Source of the DNA: Gammaproteobacteria bacterium
GTDB lineage: Bacteria > Pseudomonadota > Gammaproteobacteria > Pseudomonadales > Azotimanducaceae
NCBI GenBank assembly: GCA_009840305.1
Contig: VXNY01000029.1
Span: forward strand, 411,291-475,290
DNA: 64,000 bases
Direction of reading: 5' to 3'
The notes under the pieces were generated by a model. It worked only from the letters and a program-made list of their open reading frames with translations. It made no database searches and was not told the origin of the DNA. Position numbers and translations under genes: made by a program. Below are positions 35,660 to 46,200 of this stretch, in pieces. Within the stretch, counting starts at the first letter, position 1. Each line of letters begins with the position of its first letter.

Positions 35660-38600
35660 CTATGGTTTCACCTTCAGTGTCCACGGTTCGGACTTACCAA
35701 ACATCACGGGTCGATACATTTCTTCGACATGAGTGGGCAACACGGTAAATTCGCCAGCACTGATTGCTTGTCCCAACCAGAGTAAGTGGTGTTTTCCCCG
35801 CCTCAATCGGTTTGCAAAGTAGCGGACGTTCTGCAAACCCAGCTCACGGTAGCGAAAATACCAACTCGATGCTTCTTCAAACTCTTTATACAACTTGCTG
35901 TTCGACAAGACTTCATCCAACTCTTCTGCATTAAAAGGAGGAAGAGACTCGGTTTTGAGGCTCAAATTTACCGGTTCTAAGCCGCCGGGAACCGAATCAT
36001 CGACAACTACGTGGTATCTCTCAAATCGGTTGTTCAGGTATATATTTACTAGTATATGTTCGCCTTTGTTGATGTAATCCCCTGGTTTCAGAATGTACCA
36101 ATGGTTGTCTCTGAGCACGACATATTCCCGATGGATTTCAAACCCGGAGTAACGATTAATTCTCTCATCGACTGTCGTTAAATACGACAGTTCGACGTTA
36201 TAAAACGCGTTTCCTTTTCCTTGGCGATTAATTTCGATTGCACCACGAGAACCGAATCGTTGAGCTTGCAATTGATACCGCGAATGTAATTTAGTGATTT
36301 TGGAATTAAACTCCCATCCTTCGGCAAGACGAGCAGAAAATTCATTGTCATCACTCAGTAGATCGATAGTAGCTATAAGATCTCCTTTCTCGGTATTGAC
36401 ATAATCGAAAAAAGTAATCATCGCATTTGTACAGAACACATTGTCTTGAGTGTTTTGCCACTGGGGTAGGTTGTCTCGCGCGTACCGAACAGAGTTCGAC
36501 AACTCCTTTAATTCCCCAATTTCGATACCACCCGATGTGTTCTGTTTCAACATCGTAAGTGCTTCCAATACGGAACAGAGTGAACGGGTGTCTGAATGGA
36601 GGATTCGGGTGAACTCGCGTGGAACTACTTCGACAAATTCAACGGCGCCGTCCACTAATGAACGATGGTTCATGATCCGTTCGACGACGGTAGCCGCAAG
36701 TGGATGGACGGGGTCCTGTTTGAGTGCAGCTAGAAGAAACTGAGACAGACCGAATAAGTCCATTTGGTCGATTTGATTCGAGAACTTTGAGATTTCACTA
36801 TCGGTGAGTTCACCAGACAGTGCTAACGCGTGTGCAACGACAGCACCCACCGTAGCTTGGATGTGGTTAAACAGCGTTTCATCACCTATCCAATAAGCGT
36901 TGTCCATTTCGTCTTCTTCCTGTGCTAAGAACTTGTGCAAGTATTGCAATAAATTGCGTTGTACGGTGTGAGGAATGTCATACCCGGCGTTTTCTAGCCA
37001 GGAGAATGCAATCGCAGTGTAAGCCGATAAATACGGGGTGCTGTTTCCTCCTCGAGGATCGAAATATGCCATACCACCATTAGGCGTTTGAAATTCTTTT
37101 GCAGCGGCAAGGACTTGCGCTATCTTTTCCTCTGCGTCAGGCCACGGGATGCCATGCTGAGTACCTCGTTTTTCTAATTGCAAATACTGCATCGCAAGTA
37201 CCGCTTTCGTCAGCTCTTGTTCCCAACAAGAGTACGGATATTCGATTGCATATCGAAACACTCCATCAAAATTAATCTTGTCCGAGGTACTTAAAGTAAA
37301 GTCTAGCTGCCCATCTTCATCCATTAAACTTGGTGGAATTCCAACAGGAATCTCGGTTTTATTCCCAGCTAGAGCACCGTAGGCTAAACTAGAAACTAAT
37401 ACTTTATTACTTCTTACTGGTATTCGAATGTCAATTGCGTCCGAGTCTCTTTTGTCGCCTGCGCTAGCTATGACTCGAATTTCCGACGAATTAATTGGAT
37501 GCTTCAGATCGAGAGACTGAAGTACTTCATCAGCCTGTACGTCCCAGCTCACCACTTTGCGTTCAAAGGGCTGAAATTTCAGTTCCCGTTTGTATGTTGG
37601 TTCAGCCGTGGAACTTTCAGCGAGATTACCCGAAGCTTGTAGTTCGACCGTGAGTCTGCGCTGGCGGTTTGTCCGGTTGAGTATCGATGCCCCTATTTGA
37701 AATTTGTCGCCTTCAGTAACCACATTGGGAGCGATAGCACGAACTTCTGTATCCTTTAAAGAAGCGAAGTTTGTACTAGCAAACCCGAATCTGTCGTCTG
37801 CGGACACGGCCATTACTAACGCTACCCAACTCGTGAGGTTGTCCGGTAGCTTGAGTTCGAGTTTTGCTCTACCATCTTTGGAAACAACAGAAGGGTTCCA
37901 GTAAGCGACGAATCGGTCGACTTTGCGAATATTTGGATTTGGAGTGTGTTCGGCGGCGCTTAAGTTCTGGCTGAAGTACAGGCCTCCGCCATCACTATCA
38001 CGAGTTGTTGGTTTTTCGGTGTAGTCTTCCATTGGTGAGGGCATTGAGTTTTGCAAATCTGAAGACTCCATCAGTGAAGCAACCAATCCGTATGTTCGTA
38101 CGACCCGTTCAAAAACTCCCCATACTTTTTTCGTTGGGTCAAAGAAGACTCCAGTCTCGTCGCTCAAATCTAGAATTGCCTGATCGACTACGACCACAGC
38201 GTACTCTATCGGTTTCGTATGATCTCTGTTTCGACCGGCCGAAATCGATAGTTTGACTGTGTCCCTTGGAGTAAAGGAGTTGCGGTTCGACGAAACTCTG
38301 ATTTCAAGTGGTTTCAATCGAGGATTGTCCAACATAAACCCTGTTGTAGCGATCCGGTATCGGGAGTCGTCAGAAACAGTGGCTTCCGAGAAAGGTCTCT
38401 GAGAAAGAACTGACAATTCAAAGTGCGGCTCATAGTGCTCTAGTATCTCAAATTCAAAGATGGGGTTTTGGGGGTCAAGCCTAACCAGCCACTCATCGAT
38501 AACACTTGCCCGTTCAATCGTTACCAACATTGGGGAGTTTCCTAGGAAGTTTTTAACTTTACATCGAATCTTGTCTCCAATTTCAACTTCCTTAGAGCCG

Positions 38601-41600
38601 CAGATTAGCTCTAGACGAACTCTTTCCGTAGACTCGACGACTTCAACTTTGGGATGGGGATTTACGCGGGCTTCCACTTGGATACTCGATCGCTGGGCAT
38701 TTCCATTGGAGTCTAATATTTGAGCTTCGATCCGATAGTAGTTTGCTTCAGTAGGAGTGAAGTCACAAGACATTGGTTCCTCGGCAGATTGAACCTCACA
38801 ATTTAGTATTTCCTCCCATTCTCTATCGGAAAGACGATAAGGCACTTCACCGTTTGCGTCTTTTATAGCTGCGAAAACCGTTATATTAACTTCTTTGCCG
38901 GTGACAATCTTGTCATCCTTGGACACGACTAACACTTGAATCGGCCATAGCTCGTCAACCCAAATTCGACTGAAATCACGCCATGTGTTGTACGAGGCCG
39001 GATGACGGATCGCAACGAATTGATCTACGCCAAAATAAGGTGTTCTAGTTCGTACAGCGACGGCTTTACCACGATCACTGACCACTGAACTCTCAATTTG
39101 AAGCTCGCCGTAGTACACTTCGCTATCGAGTGATTCAACTGTAGTTGTGTAGCTCCCGTGTTCATCCAGCACGATGAAGGAACCGTGAACTCGAGTTCGC
39201 CAGTTCTGGTTTGGATTTTTACTGATTGAGTAGTCGTATTTTGATACGGTTTCAAATGGTGGATCTTTAGCTTCAACGTTAACAATTACGTGACCATTCG
39301 CATGCGCGTAAGAACCACCGGCATGGAAATCTGCTCGGGTCTTAATTGTCAACTCATCGCCTCGCTCGTAGACTGTCGCGTTGAGAACTTGTTTCACCTG
39401 AATAGGATTTGTTTTAAATTCGAACACCTTAAATGTTCCACCTTCTACTAGATGGTTTCTACCCGAGCAAGGATTCGTGATAGGGCTGTCGGCATCGAAA
39501 GCTATGGAGATTCGGTAATTGCCTAATTCGGTTCTTTCGATCAACTTCACAGAGGAGTGATAAGCACCGAATTCATTGAGAGAGATGGGTGAAATTTCGT
39601 ATTCTCGACCCCTCGGACCACGAACGCACAGTGCGAAATGTCCCGTATCGGGAATGACACGAACTTCGTTATGTCGTGTACGGACATAACCCTTGATTTG
39701 AACTGTATCTCCGGGGTTGTAGATATTCTGAGCAGTTGTTGCGAAGTGATCAAGATCTCGATAAACAGGATAGAGCCAGAAGGACCCTGTGAGTTTGTAG
39801 TCATCGTCCAAGGGAAGTAACGCGATTCCTAAATCACCCTTGACGCGAAGAAAGTACATGGGACACTCTTCTTGGTCGCGACAATCCCAAAACATTCCGT
39901 CGAAAGCTCGATTCCATTGGGGGTCAAACGAATCGTAACCGGGGAAGGTGACCAGACCATCGTTATTCGTTTTTCCTGAAAAAATGGATTCGTGGTTTGT
40001 AGCGAGCTGACGGGGATCGCCAAGAAAAAATTCAACTTCTGCGTTCTTGATAGGCTCGCCCGTGTGTAAGTCGACGACCCACGCTAGTGATTCCACTATA
40101 CCAAATTTGAGAAAAACAGAATATGGTGTCGCTTGGACAAAAAAACGACTCTCGATACTGTCTTTTGGATGGTCAAATCTTGGGTCACTAACTACTGTAC
40201 CCGACATCACTCCAGACGGGGAACGCAGGACGTCTCTAAGACCCAGAAACTCCGTCGTTAAGACATCGTCTTGCTTCGGGTTCTGCCTTTTTTGTTTTTG
40301 ATCACTTCGAATGCCCTGTTCGTCGAGAGTATCGAAAATAATGAGCACGTCATCAACGTTTCCGAAAGAAACTTGGGGCTCAACCGTACCGCTAGCATCA
40401 ACAACCGCGCTTCTATTTGACACACTTAGGCGCGGTAAAGGACGATCAGTGCGAAACGAAATCTTGTTGGTTCCTACTAGTGGTCGTCCGAAGCCGTCTT
40501 TGGCTGTTACCATATTCTCAGAGTTTTCGTTGGTTTGTTCTCTAGCAGCGACAAACAACTCATACATCGAACTAGATCGAAAATCACCTCTGAAGAGATA
40601 TAGATAGCCATTAAGGTCTTGTGAGCCGTAGTTAGAAAGAAAAGCACGTTCAATCTCTCCTGTACTCAGTGTGTGAATTTGGACAAGCGCATCGCTTGTG
40701 CGAGGGTTGAATTGCGAAGAGAAAACTAACCTAAATCTCGAGTGTACCTTACAAGATTGCTCATGTGTCTGGTCCACAGCTAGAAATAAGTCGTTGTCGT
40801 GTACGTCTTGACACTGTAGTCCTAACAAACGAAATTCATCAAAAGTTGTAGTTTCAGCATCTACCACTGCTCGCTTTTGAGAAGTCATGGTACCAGTCGC
40901 ACTCTCCACGCCGGGTAACAGAATTAACGAAACTCTAGCGTTAGGTGACATTAGTTCTATTGGTAGTACTAAGACGTCATCTCCGATTCTTCCATCGGTG
41001 TCGCACTCAGTTTGATCGAAAATTTTGTAAGTCTGATGTTGACCAAAGTAATCATTTCTAAATTCAGAATTAAGCCCCAAAAAGTAAGGACAAATCTTGG
41101 TAGGAATTTCCTTACCAGAGACTGAGTCGAACAAGAGCAGTCTTTCTTTTAGGGAGTCTAGTGTGAGGTCTTGGTTGAACGAAACGTTTAGTATCGGTTG
41201 AGTAGGGGACTTCCAAGATATTAGCCAGGTGGATTGGATCGCAGGGAGGATAGTCTCGAAGACGTGAACATATTCGTCGCTCAACTTTTGACCGTTCGGA
41301 GCTTGGATACCGGGGCGTACGGTTACCTTATATCTGGTAGCGTATTCGAGGTCAGTATCGACCGGGAGCTCGCACTGTAACGTGTTTAACTTCACCCAAT
41401 TCCATTCGCAATCCACCGCCGGCTCAATGTCGATGGGGACAACATCGTCAGTAAACATGGACGCACCTAACACCACGACGTTTTGATTGAACTCAATCGT
41501 AATGCGATCGCTGGCAGCTACTTCTTCACCCGATGGATATATTGCTCGAATTTTCAACGGTTTTCCGGTGGTATTTGCTTGACCATTGATTGCGTTGCAA

Positions 41601-41644
41601 CATACGAGAGCCCATAGTGATACCACGATCATTCGATTGATCAT
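35660..41644 (-). CDS. Alpha-2-macroglobulin family protease trap A2M-B
   Basis: 1994 residues from ATG 41644 (GGAGG-type site GGGAGGAGGGAA just ahead; an upstream frame to 41722 is not needed). Very close to A2M-A throughout: same N-terminal VDCEWNWVKLNTLQCELP block, YNPGDTVQIKGYVR, FVAYWNPSVVS, and YPYSCWEQ with Cys1473, exactly the residue number in A2M-A, which supports both starts. Cleavable signal peptide (MIVVSLWALVCCNAINGQA). The segment before FVAYW differs strongly from the other copies. Located 180 bp behind A2M-A's start; both on the minus strand. Tandem duplication is the likely origin. Confidence 0.92.
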   Translation of the reverse strand: MINRMIVVSLWALVCCNAINGQANTTGKPLKIRAIYPSGEEVAASDRITIEFNQNVVVLGASMFTDDVVPIDIEPAVDCEWNWVKLNTLQCELPVDTDLEYATRYKVTVRPGIQAPNGQKLSDEYVHVFETILPAIQSTWLISWKSPTQPILNVSFNQDLTLDSLKERLLLFDSVSGKEIPTKICPYFLGLNSEFRNDYFGQHQTYKIFDQTECDTDGRIGDDVLVLPIELMSPNARVSLILLPGVESATGTMTSQKRAVVDAETTTFDEFRLLGLQCQDVHDNDLFLAVDQTHEQSCKVHSRFRLVFSSQFNPRTSDALVQIHTLSTGEIERAFLSNYGSQDLNGYLYLFRGDFRSSSMYELFVAAREQTNENSENMVTAKDGFGRPLVGTNKISFRTDRPLPRLSVSNRSAVVDASGTVEPQVSFGNVDDVLIIFDTLDEQGIRSDQKQKRQNPKQDDVLTTEFLGLRDVLRSPSGVMSGTVVSDPRFDHPKDSIESRFFVQATPYSVFLKFGIVESLAWVVDLHTGEPIKNAEVEFFLGDPRQLATNHESIFSGKTNNDGLVTFPGYDSFDPQWNRAFDGMFWDCRDQEECPMYFLRVKGDLGIALLPLDDDYKLTGSFWLYPVYRDLDHFATTAQNIYNPGDTVQIKGYVRTRHNEVRVIPDTGHFALCVRGPRGREYEISPISLNEFGAYHSSVKLIERTELGNYRISIAFDADSPITNPCSGRNHLVEGGTFKVFEFKTNPIQVKQVLNATVYERGDELTIKTRADFHAGGSYAHANGHVIVNVEAKDPPFETVSKYDYSISKNPNQNWRTRVHGSFIVLDEHGSYTTTVESLDSEVYYGELQIESSVVSDRGKAVAVRTRTPYFGVDQFVAIRHPASYNTWRDFSRIWVDELWPIQVLVVSKDDKIVTGKEVNITVFAAIKDANGEVPYRLSDREWEEILNCEVQSAEEPMSCDFTPTEANYYRIEAQILDSNGNAQRSSIQVEARVNPHPKVEVVESTERVRLELICGSKEVEIGDKIRCKVKNFLGNSPMLVTIERASVIDEWLVRLDPQNPIFEFEILEHYEPHFELSVLSQRPFSEATVSDDSRYRIATTGFMLDNPRLKPLEIRVSSNRNSFTPRDTVKLSISAGRNRDHTKPIEYAVVVVDQAILDLSDETGVFFDPTKKVWGVFERVVRTYGLVASLMESSDLQNSMPSPMEDYTEKPTTRDSDGGGLYFSQNLSAAEHTPNPNIRKVDRFVAYWNPSVVSKDGRAKLELKLPDNLTSWVALVMAVSADDRFGFASTNFASLKDTEVRAIAPNVVTEGDKFQIGASILNRTNRQRRLTVELQASGNLAESSTAEPTYKRELKFQPFERKVVSWDVQADEVLQSLDLKHPINSSEIRVIASAGDKRDSDAIDIRIPVRSNKVLVSSLAYGALAGNKTEIPVGIPPSLMDEDGQLDFTLSTSDKINFDGVFRYAIEYPYSCWEQELTKAVLAMQYLQLEKRGTQHGIPWPDAEEKIAQVLAAAKEFQTPNGGMAYFDPRGGNSTPYLSAYTAIAFSWLENAGYDIPHTVQRNLLQYLHKFLAQEEDEMDNAYWIGDETLFNHIQATVGAVVAHALALSGELTDSEISKFSNQIDQMDLFGLSQFLLAALKQDPVHPLAATVVERIMNHRSLVDGAVEFVEVVPREFTRILHSDTRSLCSVLEALTMLKQNTSGGIEIGELKELSNSVRYARDNLPQWQNTQDNVFCTNAMITFFDYVNTEKGDLIATIDLLSDDNEFSARLAEGWEFNSKITKLHSRYQLQAQRFGSRGAIEINRQGKGNAFYNVELSYLTTVDERINRYSGFEIHREYVVLRDNHWYILKPGDYINKGEHILVNIYLNNRFERYHVVVDDSVPGGLEPVNLSLKTESLPPFNAEELDEVLSNSKLYKEFEEASSWYFRYRELGLQNVRYFANRLRRGKHHLLWLGQAISAGEFTVLPTHVEEMYRPVMFGKSEPWTLKVKP

Positions 41645-41907
41645 TTCCCTCCTCCCAAAGCTGTAAATAGTAGCGTGTTTGAGACTAGCCACGTTCCAAC
41701 CAATGGCTTTACCCACATACAATCACTGCAACTTCAATTCTATCCAGATTAACATCACTCAATATTCGCAGGGAATCACAGGCTGTATTCACAAATTCCA
41801 ACATGGTGACAGGAAATCGAATCACAATTCGAGTGCCAAGGTAACGGTTTTAGTCCATTACATAGCTCGTATGATTGAGTTTGAATAAGGTACTTCTTCC
41901 CCATTGA

Positions 41908-42093
41908 ATGATCAAAGCAATACGTCATGTTGGTTGTACGCGGCTATACTTTGATGGAAGAATGTTCTCTCGATCACATTTTCTCGAGAAATTTCATATC
42001 ATAGAGTCTCCAGGACTACAAGAGAAAGTTGGCCGTGCAGTTCTGATTGAGTATCAAAAACAACGAAATACGATAGCTGAGGAAAGATATTGA
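41908..42093 (+). CDS. Possible small protein upstream of a beta-barrel gene
   Basis: 61 codons; the stop overlaps the TTG of the next gene (ATTGA). Basic, with SRSHFLEKFHIIESPG and a helical tail. No ribosome site near ATG 41908, no recognised family. It could be a leader that couples translation of the beta-barrel gene. Confidence 0.3.
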   Translation: MIKAIRHVGCTRLYFDGRMFSRSHFLEKFHIIESPGLQEKVGRAVLIEYQKQRNTIAEERY

Positions 42094-42815
42094 CCATGAC
42101 CCTTCACAAATACTTCAAACTTTTGAAATACTGTGTCGTAAGTGCACTCGTGTTACTCACGACAAACAGTGTAGTTGGAAACTTTTACTTCCAGGGTGGC
42201 GGCAGCTTCTGGCCCGACTTTAGCGTACAGCAAATCACAAGTTCTGGAATACCCCTCGATAGACCTCAGCAAAGCAGTGTCGTTAGAAATATTGATGTTT
42301 GGATTAGCGCAGGATATGCGTTGAACGACAATTGGAATATTGAAGCTTTTTTCGCTAGGCTACCAGAGACAAATGCGTTCTCTCCGATCAACGTGTACTA
42401 TCAGGGGGTGCGTATTGATGCTGCTACAGGAACAATCAATCTCGCTACAGAAACAGCAATGGTTGGGGTTGGTGGAGGTTATGAGTTTCCTATTAGTGAG
42501 CGGATTTGGCTAACCGGTAAAGTAGGCTTCGCGTTTGCTCAGAACGAATCTGACCTCGATCTCTTTTTACCAAACTTTCAGGTCCCAATTGCCCCTGAGG
42601 ACATAGACGATTTCGATGTGAGCGACATCACTCAAGATATCGACGTTTTCCATTTCGACGAAGAGAGCGAGAGTACCGTGGACACGTTCTTTGCGGTCGG
42701 TATTAGGGTTCCAATTGACCATACTAACACATCAGTAACAGCAACTTATCAACTCGTTAAGACCGCAAAAAATACTGAATCAGGACTGTTTTTAGGTCTT
42801 CGATGGGACATATAA
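42090..42815 (+). CDS. OmpW-like small outer-membrane beta-barrel protein (OMB1)
   Basis: 241 residues. Signal peptide (VVSALVLLTTNSVVG) then FYFQGGGSFWPDF, ISAGYALNDNWNIEAFFARL, VGVGGGYEFPISERIWLTGK, VGFAFAQNESD, and a closing VTATYQLV with GLFLGLRWDI. Alternating hydrophobic strands and terminal aromatic residue fit an eight-stranded OmpW/OmpA-type barrel; an acidic loop follows strand six. TTG 42090 (GAGGA six bases ahead) or ATG 42096 may start it. Four paralogues are in the window. It sits between A2M-B and A2M-C on the opposite strand. Confidence 0.78.
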   Translation: MTMTLHKYFKLLKYCVVSALVLLTTNSVVGNFYFQGGGSFWPDFSVQQITSSGIPLDRPQQSSVVRNIDVWISAGYALNDNWNIEAFFARLPETNAFSPINVYYQGVRIDAATGTINLATETAMVGVGGGYEFPISERIWLTGKVGFAFAQNESDLDLFLPNFQVPIAPEDIDDFDVSDITQDIDVFHFDEESESTVDTFFAVGIRVPIDHTNTSVTATYQLVKTAKNTESGLFLGLRWDI

Positions 42816-43272
42816 CGTGGACATCTAAATAGGTAGGGCAAAGTACTAGAGCTATCGAGGAAACGGGTTCGATCACTAAGTGTAGTGTTCTTTATTCGAA
42901 TGAATTTGAACGGATGCGAGGTAGTGAGAATTCGGAGCAACTGGAGCGAATAGGAAACTCCAGCTACATAGAGCGTCTGTTAATACGGTTGCGTCGTCCT
43001 GTTTAGGGTATTTAGTGCGCGCTCTTAAGAGTTAGTCACTGCATTCCCTTGGATTTGAACGCACGCTTTGTAACAAGTCAACCAAACTATGACCATTAGT
43101 TGGGTAATGTGTTTTCTTGCTTTCTAAGGGGTTTGATGCACTGCCAACGTAGATCATCACACACAATAGTGAGGAATCTTGGTGGAGACCGCACGCTTTG
43201 CGTTGACGCTAATGAATCAATCTACTGTTTCTGAAACACTTCCCTGAGTCTCCCCGTGAATATAGTGGGATT
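42816..43272. other. Intergenic region between OMB1 and the 3' end of A2M-C
   Basis: 457 bp with no gene. Contains an 11-base repeat CGCACGCTTTG at about 43061 and 43190, and a weak hairpin CTGGAG...CTCCAG near 42940. No strong terminator between these convergent genes was found. Confidence 0.4.
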
Positions 43273-46200
43273 TCATAGCGATTTTGTTTTGACCTTGAAA
43301 GTCCAGGGTTCGGACTTTCCGAACATCATAGGTCGGTACATTTCCTCAACATGAGTCGGTAAGACTGTAAACTCACCCGCACTAATCACCTGTCCGAACC
43401 AGGTCAAGTGGTGTTTACCACGCCTCAATATCGAGCTGTAGAACCGGACGTTTTGGAGACCTAACTCACTGTGAAACTTTTGCAAGTGCGACCATCTAGT
43501 TTTTCCGTCCCGGAAATCTCCATACCACTGACTCTGTGCCAGGATTTGTACCAATTCATTCTCATCGAAGTGTGGACGGTATTCGGTACCTAAACTTTGA
43601 TTCACCGGTTCTAGCCCACCAGGCACCGAATCATCCACAACTACATGGTAGCGGTTAAACCTATTGTTAAGAAAGAGATTGACTAAAACGTAGTCTCCTT
43701 TTTCTACTTCGTCTCCGGGTTTCAACAGCTGCCACTTGTTGTTCCCACGTAACGCGAAATACTCGCGGTTGATTTCGAACCCAGAAAACCGATTTATCGT
43801 TTCATCGACAGTCGTCAAATAAGCTAGCTCAACACTGTAAAACGCGTGTCCACCTCCTGAGCGGTTGATTTCCAATGCCCCTTTCAAACCGAAATTTTGA
43901 GCTTTCATCGGATGAACGGTGTTAAACCGGGTATTGTTCGAATTGAATTCCCAAGCATTCGCCAGTTCAATCGAACTGCCCGTATCAGAACTCTGCAGGT
44001 CTACGGTAGCGATCCAATCCTGAGCGTCGGACTCAACAAAGTCAGCGAATTCAATTAGAGCGTGAGTACAAAAAACATTGTCTTGTGTATTGAGCCAATG
44101 AGGTGAATTTTCACGTGCGTAACGAACAGAATTTGACAGCTCTTTCAATTCTCCAACATCGATCCCGTTTGAAGTCGTACTTGAGAATTTCGTAAGGGCA
44201 TTTAAGACTGTACACAACGATCTTGTGTCCGAATGGAGCATCCGAGTGTAAGTTAGTGTCGTCGATTCCTTGAACTCGACGACACCATCGACCAAAAATC
44301 GATGATTCATGATGCGGTCAAAAATCTTTTGATTGAGTGAAGGCTTCGAGTTTAGCGATATGGATGCTTGTAAGTAGTGAGCCAATCCAAAAAGTTTCAT
44401 TTGATTCACATATTCAGATAAATGCTCGAGATCTGACTCCTTCAGTTCCCCGGCGAGTGCTAATGAATTTAGTATGACTGCACTAACTGTCGCGGTAATG
44501 TTGGAAATCTCTGACTTTTCTTTTTGTTCATCTAAGTGTTCTCGCAAATAGTCTAATAGCTTTCGTCGTACTTGCTTAGGTACATCGTAGCCAGCTTTCT
44601 CTAACCATGAGAAAGCTATAGCGGTGTATGCGGATAGGTAGACGTCGGAGTTCCGATTCGTAGGTACGAAATAAACCATGCCACCGTTTGGTGCTTGAAA
44701 CTCGATTGCGGAGTCAAGAACGTGCGTGATCGCAGACTGCGGATCCGGCCACTCCATCCTGTGTTTGGCACCTCGTTCTTTGAGATGCACGTATTGCATT
44801 GCTATGATAGCTTGTGACAGTTGTTGCTCCCAACATGTGTACGGGTACTCGAGTGCGTAACGAAACACACCTTCTAAATTAACCTCATCGTTGGTGGTCA
44901 GTGTAAGGTCGAGTTGTCCGTCTTCTGTGGCAAGCTTCGCAGATACTTCAATGGGAATTCTCGTTTTATCTCCAGCTAGCGCGCCATATGCTACGCTAGA
45001 GACTCGAACGTGTCTTGGGCGTACAGGAATACGAATGTCTAAAGCGTCTTTATCCTGACTATCACTAGCACTGGCAACCACTCTGATTTCTGAATTGCGA
45101 GAAATTTCTTGAAAATTCGTCGGACGAATACCAGCTTGAACTTCCCACGTCACTACTTTTCGTTCAAACGGCTTAAACTCGAGCTCTTGCCGCATGCCGT
45201 TTGTGGACTCTTCGTTAAGTAAGCCGGATGCTTGTAGTTCAACCGTCAACGCACGAACGCGGTCAGCGCGATTGAAGATCGATGCCCCGACATGAAACGT
45301 ATCCCCTTCAGTGACTACGTTGGGCGCAACTGCTCGTATCTCTGTCTCCTTGATCGAACCGAAAGTTGTAGTGGCATAGCCAAATTGATCGTTGGTTGAA
45401 ACAGCTAATACCACCACTTTCCAACTCGTGAGATTGTCAGGCAGGTCGAATGTTATTGTCTCTTGAGCATTGGTGGAGATTAACGAAGGGTTCCAATATG
45501 CGACGAATCTATCAATTGTTCGAACGTTGGGATCTGTATTTAGATCACTTCCAAACCCTTCAGTGCGCGCGATCTTGGATCCTACGCTAGTGATGACAGG
45601 ACCAGAACTTTGATCCCAATAAGGCTCTGGCATTAAGGGTAGCAGCTCAGATTTTTGCAACAGTGAGTTAATTAAGCCATAGGTACGTAGTCCGCTCGCA
45701 TTTAGAGACCAACGTTTTTTAGTTGGGTCGAAGTATTCGTCCTTCGCACTGCCCAAGTCTAAGAGTGATTCGTCGATCACCGCAACGGCGTACTCTATAG
45801 GAACTGTCTCGCCTTTTTGACCGTTTGCTGATATAGACAATTCAACACGATCTCGAGGACTGTACGATTCACTGTTCAGGGAAATCTTGATCGGTATTAG
45901 CTCTAATCGGGGATTGTGCATCTTAAACTTCTTGCTCCCCATACGATACAAAGCATCCCTCGAACCGCTCGTTGCGTTCGTAGGAGACACACTTAAAACT
46001 GATAATTTAAAGTGAGGTGCATAGTCTTCGAGAACGGTAAACTCGATTACTGGATGTTTTGGATCCAGTCGAACCAACCAACTGTCGATTACACCTGAGC
46101 GTTCAATCGTTACGAGTGCGGGGGACCTGCTAAGCTGATTTTTGACCGTACATTGAACAACATCCCCGACTGCCACGTCGACAGAATTGCAATTCAACTC

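Noticed and set aside
35539..35748. 69-codon plus-strand frame at the A2M-A/A2M-B junction
   Set aside because: Overlaps the conserved C-terminus of A2M-B and lacks a ribosome site.
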